This document shows, one piece after another, positions 21,396 to 29,306 of a stretch of DNA of 64,000 nucleotides (position 1 is the stretch's first letter; each line of letters begins with the position of its first letter). The translations under genes and the position numbers were made by a program. The notes under the pieces were generated by a model that was not told where the DNA came from, did no database searches, and saw only the letters and a program-made list of their open reading frames with translations. The stretch is taken from positions 35,578 through 99,577 of the forward strand of contig JAUYTZ010000015.1 of assembly GCA_030694965.1 (NCBI GenBank). The letters run 5' to 3'. The stretch comes from Candidatus Paracaedibacteraceae bacterium. GTDB taxonomy: Bacteria > Pseudomonadota > Alphaproteobacteria > Paracaedibacterales > CAIOTO01.

Positions 21396-21600
21396 GTTCA
21401 TGCTACCTCTCACTTTTTGTCACGCCTGGGCTTGACGCGAGGATTTCTACTTTATGAAAAGTATATAAGCGATTATTGCTTTGAAAATGGTAGGATATTA
21501 GCGCCTGAACTTGACAAAGATCACCGAGATCAAGCTTAGGTGATGACACAAGGAGGCAAACCCGGTGAGACAGAAAGCAGGCTGTTAAGTAAAAAGTAAA
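21396..21600. repeat. Dispersed inverted-repeat-bounded element (related to 33790..33975)
   Basis: TGTCACGCCTGGGCTTGA ... TCAAGCTTAGGTGATGACA ends are approximate inverted repeats; interior gattattgctttgaaaatggtaggatattagcgcctgaac shared with 33.8 kb copy. Confidence 0.75.
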
Positions 21601-21634
21601 AAGAGGTATGTTATAAATTACGAATTTAATCACT

Positions 21635-21713
21635 AGACTTCTTTCGAAACTAAAAAATTATAAGAGTTTTGTTGGACTTAAGAGAGTGAATAAATGAGTT
21701 TCGAAAGAAGTCT
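21635..21713. repeat. 79-bp MITE-like element with perfect 17-bp terminal inverted repeats
   Basis: AGACTTCTTTCGAAACT (21635-21651) and AGTTTCGAAAGAAGTCT (21697-21713) are exact reverse complements. Confidence 0.8.
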
Positions 21714-21799
21714 TCTGTATTAGACCTGCAGTGTAAGTTGATCAGAACCTCTAATAATATTAACTTTTTATTCATTTATTAATGTGACATTTAAAATAG

Positions 21800-23017
21800 A
21801 TGTTTTTTAAATGTATACGGTTTATAATTGTGATTCTTAAATTTATTGTTCTTTTACTGATAACACTTAGCCTTTGCAGCATCAGCAAATGTGCAACTAG
21901 TTGGTCTTCTCTTGGTTTTGTTAAGCCAAAAATTTATATACAAGACGATACCGCGCTAAAAAGCATTGATGGACAAGTAAACACGAGTGAGCAAGAAAAT
22001 AAAGATAAACCAAATAACAAAAAATCTTCTTTCGGATCAAAGTATGCGTTTTGGAAAAAGAAAACTCAAATAAGTTCAAAAGATAGCGGTAGTGATACAG
22101 CAAGTGATATAAGTGAAAATTCGCCAAAAATAGATGAACAAGAAAACAATGATAAGCCCATTAGAAAAAAATCTTCCTTCGTGCCAAGCTATATGTTTTG
22201 GGAGAAGAAATCTCAAGTAAGGCCAACAGATAGCAGCAGCGAAACAGCAAGCGATACAGATGAGGACTCATTCAAAAAATCTGAAAAAATTAAAAAAGAA
22301 GATCACGTTGCTGCTGAAAGAAATAAATCAATAAAAATGATAGAAGACTCAAAAAATATAAATGAAGATTATGTTGCTGATAAAAAAGATGAATTAATAA
22401 GAACTTCAGAATATTCAAAAAGTTTAAATGTTGAAAAGGGTAAAACCCCAGCTGCTCCAATCAGCGCGCGCATTGCAGAAGCAAGAGCTATAAAGAATGC
22501 TCTTTTAGAACAGAAAGAACAAAGGGATACCCTATGGGAAGCCACAAAAGAAACAGTTAAGATTCAAAAAAAAGCTGCTTTAGAAATTTCAAATAAAATA
22601 CTAGTAAATTCTGCTAAGAAATGTTTTGTAAGCAAAAACAGCGATGAATGTCGCTATAAGTTCCAATGTGAATGGAATGATTCTACCCAATCATGTGATG
22701 TGAAGTGTAGCTTATCTACAAAACAAAACAGCTCTGAACCGCTAAATAGCTGCAATTCAATACTTGGAATTCGAAAAAACGAAAATATTATTATAGAAAA
22801 TGGAGACAATACAACAAACAACCCAATAAACCGAATAGGTGATAGTAAATATAAGAGCATGTACGAAAATAAGAATGAATTTATAATTAGAAGCAAACAA
22901 TATAGAATAGAAAAAATTTGTAAATTTGAAACCATAAATGCACAAAAAAAGAGAGGACATTGCGTGCCATGGGAAAATCCTTCAAATGAGCCACGTCCTA
23001 GTTTTGTAGATTATTAG
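21800..23017 (+). CDS. Putative secreted Lys/Glu-rich protein with Cys-rich C-terminal domain; paralog of 2307..3389
   Basis: Leader RFIIVILKFIVLLLITLSLCSISKCATSW; duplicated internal segment (EQEN.DKP..KKSSF....FW.KK.Q....DS.S.TASD); C-terminal Cys pattern as in paralog. Confidence 0.75.
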   Translation: MFFKCIRFIIVILKFIVLLLITLSLCSISKCATSWSSLGFVKPKIYIQDDTALKSIDGQVNTSEQENKDKPNNKKSSFGSKYAFWKKKTQISSKDSGSDTASDISENSPKIDEQENNDKPIRKKSSFVPSYMFWEKKSQVRPTDSSSETASDTDEDSFKKSEKIKKEDHVAAERNKSIKMIEDSKNINEDYVADKKDELIRTSEYSKSLNVEKGKTPAAPISARIAEARAIKNALLEQKEQRDTLWEATKETVKIQKKAALEISNKILVNSAKKCFVSKNSDECRYKFQCEWNDSTQSCDVKCSLSTKQNSSEPLNSCNSILGIRKNENIIIENGDNTTNNPINRIGDSKYKSMYENKNEFIIRSKQYRIEKICKFETINAQKKRGHCVPWENPSNEPRPSFVDY

Positions 23018-23065
23018 AAGGGTAAAATAGCAGTTTTCAAATGCCTTAAAAATCTGTCTCAATGA

Positions 23066-23487
23066 ATTTGTTTTAAAGTGCAATCAGTAGCGGCGATGCG
23101 GATCATATTTTCGCTTCCACGTTGTTCATCTTTCCTTGTCGTTTTACACTTTGAACATTGAAAAGTAACAATGAATGAGATTCAGCGTCCTTCTTGTACA
23201 GGTTTCTTTTTCACCAGATCAGCGAGCACCTTTTCCGATATTCATATGTGCGATAAACGCCGGAAATAATCATAGACTGTCTTCCATGGGGGAAATCTTT
23301 TGGGAGCATCCGCCATTGTCAGCCACTCATTGACAGCCACTCATTGACAGCCACTTTTTGCTACATACAAAATACCATTTACCAGTGCTCGACGCGTGTG
23401 AATGGCACGATTCACATAGCCATTAGAGAGTTCAAAATGATGACGAATTAATCCCCGTTCGACCTCTGTTTAATTACTTGGATACAT
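23066..23487 (-). pseudogene. IS5-family transposase pseudogene
   Basis: Minus-strand reading: MYPSN*TEVERGLIRHHFELSNGYVNRAIHTRRALVNGILYVAKSGCQ ... FPPWKTVYDYFRRL ... SKCKTTRKDEQRG; stops and frameshifts. Confidence 0.85.
23314..23355. repeat. 14-bp tandem repeat x3 inside transposase pseudogene
   Basis: cattgtcagccact / cattgacagccact / cattgacagccact. Confidence 0.95.
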
Positions 23488-23848
23488 CTTTCTTACCTCC
23501 ACCCAAGTTATTTATACCAATTTGTCACAAAAATTTAAAATTCATTGAGATAGGTTCTAAAATTTAAAGCTTTTTCCGCGAAAAATTAACCTTAAGGTGA
23601 CGTACGCAGCAGGTTTATTCTAAAAAGGAATAGAGACACACATTTCAACTATAGCTTATTTTGATTCATTGTTGCATCGATGCACATTTTATTAATAATA
23701 AGAATTTTTTATTACACGTAAATAAAAATAAAATAATAATAATATTTGATTTTCTTTTTGATTGAAAAATAGAATTAATTAAACACCTTGATTTAATTTA
23801 TCGCTCCTTTTATTTGTTGATTAGTTTCAATTAAAGGATTTTTAATTT

Positions 23849-24631
23849 ATGTTTTTATTTAGTTTACGCATAACTAGCCCTTTTTCGTCCTTCTGTTGTG
23901 TTTGGACGGCACTATTTTTGAATTTAGTAGGGGCGAGCTTTACACACGCATCAAAATCACCTGCACTTGAACCGAATTTATTTGATGGATTTTACATTGG
24001 CGTAGAAGGTGGATTAGTTAATAGTAAAGTTAAGTCTTCAATAAAAGAAGGTGCTATACCTGTAAATACTCATACGATAGATCCTGGAGCAGTTACCTCT
24101 GGAAGTAAAAATACAAAAGGTTTTATTTTTAAAGCATTAGCAGGTTATGGCAAAGAGATAAGTAACTTTTATCTTGGCGTAGAGGTTTCATTTGCAAAAG
24201 ACACAATTTCGCGTGAAACAATTGCACTTATTATAAATGTTAGATCAAACAGAGCTACAGAGAATGCAGTATACAAACGGGGAATTATCTTCGGATTTAG
24301 CCCCAAATTTGGTTATGTTTTTGATAAAAATTTAGTTTATTTCACAGCTGGTTTTGAAATAAGTCCTGATAAAGTAAGCATCACCCCTCGTGTTATCATG
24401 AATAGCCAGAGTTATCAAAGAAAACCAACAGAAGTAACAAAAAAAACAAATATTTCTTTTACGCCTGGTATTGGTTATGAGAGAGCAATCAATAAATTTT
24501 TAGTGAGGCTGGAATATACGTACAATTTAGGCAGTACCATTGAAAATAAGAAATCTAGTTCTTCATTAGTATTTGCTAAAACTTGCTACCGTGATAATCG
24601 TTTTTCGTTTGGATTATCTTATAAGTTATAA
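23849..24631 (+). CDS. Outer-membrane beta-barrel protein, copy 2
   Basis: Paralog of 19637..20431 (FDGFYIGVEGGLVNSKVKSSIKE, GAVTSGSKNTKGFIFKALAGYGKE, DNRFSFGLSYKL). Confidence 0.8.
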   Translation: MFLFSLRITSPFSSFCCVWTALFLNLVGASFTHASKSPALEPNLFDGFYIGVEGGLVNSKVKSSIKEGAIPVNTHTIDPGAVTSGSKNTKGFIFKALAGYGKEISNFYLGVEVSFAKDTISRETIALIINVRSNRATENAVYKRGIIFGFSPKFGYVFDKNLVYFTAGFEISPDKVSITPRVIMNSQSYQRKPTEVTKKTNISFTPGIGYERAINKFLVRLEYTYNLGSTIENKKSSSSLVFAKTCYRDNRFSFGLSYKL

Positions 24632-24666
24632 ATTAATTTATCATATTATTAAAAGGAATTTTCAGT

Positions 24667-25521
24667 ATGAATTTAATATTTAAAATGATGGCTTTTGTGT
24701 TTTGTATAATATCTTTGTCAATTAAAGTTAATTCGTTAGAGGATGCTCATGAGATGTGGCAACATGAGACTCCAAAGCTTAATCATGGCACTATGTTGGG
24801 GGCACAGAATGACAGGTTAAATGTACATAGCAATACGTTAAATGAACATGCAACGGACATTGCTAATTTGGCTGCCACAGTGGATGAACATACAGCAGCG
24901 CTCCCTACCTTTGCTAGCGCAGCGGCACTTAATAACATAACTAATACAGTGAATGGTCATACGACAACACTTGCTAATCATGGTAATACGCTTGTTAATC
25001 ATTGGGGTATGTTGAACGTACAAAGTGACAGGTTGGACGTACATGACAATACGTTAAATGAATACGCAACGGACATTGCTAATTTGGCTGCCACAGTGGA
25101 TGAACATACAGCAGCGCTCCCTAGCTTTGCTAGCACAGCGGCACTTAATAGCGTGGCCGGTACAGTGGATGGTCATACGACAACACTTGCTAATCATGAT
25201 TGCATGTTGTTTGCGCATACAAGAGGTTTTAATGAGCAAGAAGATATGCTTACTGATTGTAATAATAGGCTTGCTGGCCATGATACACAGTTAGCTGTGC
25301 TAGGTTTACACACAGAGCAACTTACTAACCTAAATAATAAGCTAGGCGAACAGAGCAATACGGTGAATGAAATTAAAGTGAGCAATGCTCATTATTGCAC
25401 TAAAGTTGCTAATATGTACAAATATTTTAATGAAGAATCTCAAATAATGCGACAAGAGATTGACAGCCTTAAAAAAGAAATTTCTAATAATAGCAGCAAC
25501 GGAACTAATAAAACACATTAA
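24667..25521 (+). CDS. Secreted repeat-containing protein, copy 2 (72-aa repeats, fibre/coiled-coil-like)
   Basis: Leader MNLIFKMMAFVFCIISLSIKVNSLED homologous to 20467 leader; repeats NTLNE.ATDIANLAATVDEHTAALP.FAS.AAL. Confidence 0.75.
   Translation: MNLIFKMMAFVFCIISLSIKVNSLEDAHEMWQHETPKLNHGTMLGAQNDRLNVHSNTLNEHATDIANLAATVDEHTAALPTFASAAALNNITNTVNGHTTTLANHGNTLVNHWGMLNVQSDRLDVHDNTLNEYATDIANLAATVDEHTAALPSFASTAALNSVAGTVDGHTTTLANHDCMLFAHTRGFNEQEDMLTDCNNRLAGHDTQLAVLGLHTEQLTNLNNKLGEQSNTVNEIKVSNAHYCTKVANMYKYFNEESQIMRQEIDSLKKEISNNSSNGTNKTH
24778..25209 (+). repeat. 216-bp (72-aa) in-frame tandem repeat, 2 copies plus a degenerate third
   Basis: gacaggtt(a/g).. at 24811 and 25027; acggacattgctaatttggctgccacagtggatgaacatacagcagcgctccct present in both copies. 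Confidence 0.9.
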
Positions 25522-25756
25522 ACGTCTACTACCAATTGACTAAAAAATTAAGCATTGCCTGTATTAGTCCTGTTGTGTAAATCCAATTATTAAGTTGAGA
25601 GTCTATAGAAATTTTTGGTTCAAAATTCGTAAAAACGACTCAAGCATTGCGCGTATTGCCATTTTACTATTCATAAAATCATTTTACAAAAAAATCTCGC
25701 TAAATTATTAACAATAGGTATAGAATTTCTATAGCAATTTAAATTTTTGATAATTT

Positions 25757-28156
25757 ATGTACGGGCTCATATTTGTCCTTCTTTTAGCGATGTGTTTGCT
25801 TGTCCTTATGGCAAGTGTGGCGTCATATTACTACAAGGCGTATTGGCGTTTATCGTTAGAGAATCATCGTTTCAGTATAGATCTTTTGCAAAGTCAAAAT
25901 GTGCTTGAATCCTTGCCACACCCTTGGTGTTATTGGATTGACGGTGAATCGGCTGTTCACACATCCCACCATTTTAAGACACAGTTTCGTATTGATCCAA
26001 TGTATCAATTAAAAATTGAAGACCTTGCACGGATTTTTGGAGATTCAGCACTGACGCCTTTTCAACGGGCCTTGCAACATACCTTATCCTTTGGTGGTGA
26101 TTTTGTGCTTGAATTAAGCTTGTTTGATGGCACGCAGCATTTTGAAATCGTTGGATGTTGCTTGCCATATGATCCGCCAACAACACCCGGTCTTTATTTT
26201 AAACCTATACTGCCGCAGCAAATGATTGTGCTTAGTTTTCGCGATATAAGCAGCCGATTGAATGAATTATCAAAACATCAACGAATTAATCAAACAAAAA
26301 ACCAAGAACTTGAAATGCTGCGGATCTTGACTGATATTGCGCCGATGGCCCTTTGGTACCGCGATTCAAATGGCCGTATTCAGTATTGTAATTTATCGTA
26401 TGCGGGGGCGCTTGAGCTTAGTATTAATCGTGTTATTGCTGAAAACCGCGAGCTTGTTGACCAATACGGTGAAATGAGTAGCTATGAGCTTTCCAGGCAA
26501 GCAATTGCAACAAATGAAAAAGTGACTATGCGAACTCATAGTGTGATATTGGGGCAGCGCCGTTTGTTAGAATTCGCTGAAATCCCATTGCCTGAAACAG
26601 GCCAAACTGTTGGTTATGCGATTGATATTACTGAAATCGAAGAGGCTGAAAAAAAAATACAGCAAGCGCACCGTTCACACGCAGAAGTTTTAAACTACCT
26701 ATCAACACCTCTTGCAATTTATGGGGCAGATACACGTCTAGAATTCTTTAATAGTGCCTATCGCACAATGTTTGAACATGATGAAAATTGGTTGATGACA
26801 AAGCCCTCCATCAGTGAAGTTATGGAAGTACTTCGTGAAAAGCGTAAAATTCCTGAATTTACAAACTTTCAGGCACATAAGCGTGCACGCATTGAATTGT
26901 TTAACACCTTAATGGAACCTCAGCACGAGATCTTGCACCAGCCAGATGGTGTAACCTATCGTTTGGTGATTGCGCCAACACCTGATGGTGGGCTTGTTTA
27001 TTTGTACGATAACTTAACAGATAAGCTTTCACTTGAGCGTCGATACAATACCTTGACAGCTGTTCAAAAAGAAACGATTGATCACTTGTATGAAGGGATC
27101 ATTGTGTTTGGTACAGACTATCGTTTGCGTCTTTCAAATCCTGCTATGGAACATATTTGGGGATTAAAGCCCAGTGACCGCGAAGTTGGTATGCACATTA
27201 ATGAAATTTTGAAAGTGGTGTCACGCCAATTTAAAGATCCCCGCCAAAGTAAAGCATGGCGTACAAAGATGCTTGATATTATTTCACGTCGTAATCCTGA
27301 ACGTCAGCGAATCAGCCTTAAAAAAGATAAAATGCTTGAGTATTCATATGTTCCATTGCCTGATGGCAGTCATTTGCTTAGTTTTATTGATATTAGTGAT
27401 ACATGGCGTTTTGAAAGGTCATTGAAAGAGCGCAACCAAACCTTGGAACGTGAAGATCGTTTGAAATCAGATTTTATATCACATGTGTCGTATGAATTAC
27501 GTTCACCATTGAATACAATTGCGGGCTTTAGTGAAATTATGTTGAACCAGTACTTTGGAAAGCTAAATGAAAAGCAGCTTGATTATTGTAAAGGGATATC
27601 TGAATCAACAGATCGCTTAATGAATTTGATTAATGATATGGTGGATCTTGCAAGTATTGAATCGGGTAAATTGACGCTGAATTATCAAGATGTGCAAGTA
27701 GAAAACTTGCTAAACAGTGTATTGGTGCTTGTTCAAAACCGTGCAAATGACCAAGGACTTGAGCTTGTTGTTGAAAATAATGTAGCGGCAGAGGTCCTTC
27801 GAATTGACCTTCGCCGTATTAAGCATGGATTGTTTAATTTACTAACGAATGCCATTAAATTTACACCAAACGGCGGCCGCATTACGCTTGGCGCATATAA
27901 AAGTAAAATGCCAGGAGCTATTGATATTGTAGTTGAAGATACAGGGGTCGGTATCTCATTAGAGGATAAAACGCGGTTGTTCCAACAAAGCTTACTCAAT
28001 TTAACAGGCCCTGCAGGAAGTGGACTTGGATTAACGCTTGTGAAAAGCTTGGTTGAATTGCACAATGGTCAATTAAGCTTAGAATCAGAAGTGAACATAG
28101 GTACTCGCGTGTGTTGTACAATCCCAATGTTGCCAGTGGATCATATTAAATCATAA
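25757..28156 (+). CDS. divL: DivL-like PAS-domain sensor kinase with Tyr replacing the phospho-acceptor His
   Basis: N-terminal TM, several PAS-like regions, DHp box SDFISHVSYELRSPLNTIAGFSEIM with Tyr codon TAT at 27491-27493, HATPase boxes (NLLTNAIKFTPNGGRI, DTGVGIS, GSGLGLTLVKSLVELHNG). Confidence 0.85.
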   Translation: MYGLIFVLLLAMCLLVLMASVASYYYKAYWRLSLENHRFSIDLLQSQNVLESLPHPWCYWIDGESAVHTSHHFKTQFRIDPMYQLKIEDLARIFGDSALTPFQRALQHTLSFGGDFVLELSLFDGTQHFEIVGCCLPYDPPTTPGLYFKPILPQQMIVLSFRDISSRLNELSKHQRINQTKNQELEMLRILTDIAPMALWYRDSNGRIQYCNLSYAGALELSINRVIAENRELVDQYGEMSSYELSRQAIATNEKVTMRTHSVILGQRRLLEFAEIPLPETGQTVGYAIDITEIEEAEKKIQQAHRSHAEVLNYLSTPLAIYGADTRLEFFNSAYRTMFEHDENWLMTKPSISEVMEVLREKRKIPEFTNFQAHKRARIELFNTLMEPQHEILHQPDGVTYRLVIAPTPDGGLVYLYDNLTDKLSLERRYNTLTAVQKETIDHLYEGIIVFGTDYRLRLSNPAMEHIWGLKPSDREVGMHINEILKVVSRQFKDPRQSKAWRTKMLDIISRRNPERQRISLKKDKMLEYSYVPLPDGSHLLSFIDISDTWRFERSLKERNQTLEREDRLKSDFISHVSYELRSPLNTIAGFSEIMLNQYFGKLNEKQLDYCKGISESTDRLMNLINDMVDLASIESGKLTLNYQDVQVENLLNSVLVLVQNRANDQGLELVVENNVAAEVLRIDLRRIKHGLFNLLTNAIKFTPNGGRITLGAYKSKMPGAIDIVVEDTGVGISLEDKTRLFQQSLLNLTGPAGSGLGLTLVKSLVELHNGQLSLESEVNIGTRVCCTIPMLPVDHIKS

Positions 28157-28214
28157 ATGCGAATAAATGGGGAAACTGATCGCGCATATGACACAACAAG
28201 GAAGCCGTTATTTG

Positions 28215-28472
28215 TGAATCATGCTTAGCGTTTTTGTCCAATTATGATGACGATATGGCCGCGCTTTTAAGCGCAGTGGCCCTTGCCTTTAGTAAAATGG
28301 GGTAGGGGGTTAAGCTTAAAAAACTGCTTGGATAGTATCTATTATTGGCGGATTGATTGTCAGTCAGATGCTCGCGCTTTATATAGCGCCTGTAATTTAC
28401 CTAACCTTTGAACGATTGGGCGTTTGGGTTCGACCTTTAATTAAGCATCGCTTTGTTGTAACGCAGGTATAA
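28215..28472 (+). pseudogene. Relic of RND efflux transporter C-terminus
   Basis: DDDMAALLSAVALAFSKMG* ... (frameshift) IIGGLIVSQMLALYIAPVIYLTFERLGVWVRPL: MdtB/AcrB-type TM12 signature with in-frame stops. Confidence 0.8.
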
Positions 28473-28478
28473 TATAAT

Positions 28479-29264
28479 TTAAGAAATGCTTAATTTATTC
28501 ATCAACGTATCTAAATATGCGGTTATTTGATGCTGAGCCTGCTTATGTCCTTGATTTGTCGCCTTTTCTAGCCAAAATTTAGCTAAATCATGATTCTTTT
28601 TTGCAGGTGCATAATGCGCATAATACATACCAAGTTGATATTGGGCATTGACATGATTTTGATCTGCAGCCCTTTTAAACCAATCAAGTGCGATTAGATT
28701 TTCTCCTTTTATTGCTAAGCTAGCATTTGCTAAGCCAAGATGGTATTGAGCTTCGATATGTCCTTGATTTGCCGCGTTTGTAAAAAAATCAATGGCGCGA
28801 GTGCATGTAAGTGAGCTGTAATGTCTACATGTCCAAGGATTTGCTCGTTCGCTAAGATGAAATGCTAATGGATTTTGATTGATTGCATCTGCTTGATTTA
28901 ACATTTCAGTGATACTTTTTGCCTCGTACATACCATCTACAATTTTAGAGTCGAAGCTTCCAAAATCTAAACCTCCCGCAGTTAAAAGGCCAAAACTGAA
29001 TTGTGCTTCTTTAAATCCTTTGTCTGCAGCAAAAAAGCATAAATCAAATGCTATTTTGTTGTAGTTAGAACGCTCTTTTTCTTGAATGTTCGGATCTTTT
29101 AAATATAAGAAGGCACTTTTCAAAAGTTGGGAGCAGGCCTCTTTATTGCCGTGTTCTGCCAAAGACTTGTAAGATTCTATCTTATTATACATATCCTCAC
29201 TTGTTGCAGATGCAAAATGCTGAAACATACATAAAGATAATAAAAATACTTTTAGTGCACTCAT
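28479..29264 (-). CDS. Sel1-repeat (SLR) protein with signal peptide
   Basis: AANQGHIEAQYHLGLA, WFKRAADQNHVNAQYQLGMYYA, WLEKATNQGHKQAQHQI. Confidence 0.88.
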   Translation of the reverse strand: MSALKVFLLSLCMFQHFASATSEDMYNKIESYKSLAEHGNKEACSQLLKSAFLYLKDPNIQEKERSNYNKIAFDLCFFAADKGFKEAQFSFGLLTAGGLDFGSFDSKIVDGMYEAKSITEMLNQADAINQNPLAFHLSERANPWTCRHYSSLTCTRAIDFFTNAANQGHIEAQYHLGLANASLAIKGENLIALDWFKRAADQNHVNAQYQLGMYYAHYAPAKKNHDLAKFWLEKATNQGHKQAQHQITAYLDTLMNKLSIS

Positions 29265-29306
29265 TTTCTAATAAACTCCATAAAAAGCTATACTAGCTTT
29301 TAAAGT

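Larger units (their letters stand above)
23048..23559 (-). mobile_element. Decayed IS5-type insertion sequence with residual terminal inverted repeats
   Basis: Left end AAATCTGTCTCAATGAATTT (23050-23069) vs reverse complement of right end 23538-23559 (TAGAACCTATCTCAATGAATTT); internal transposase remnant on minus strand. Confidence 0.8.

Noticed and set aside
24838-25294. Minus- and plus-frame ORFs inside 24667..25521 (MYVQPVTLYVQ..., MNTQRTLLIWLPQ...)
   Set aside because: Shadow frames of the 72-aa tandem repeats; no leader or independent homology.
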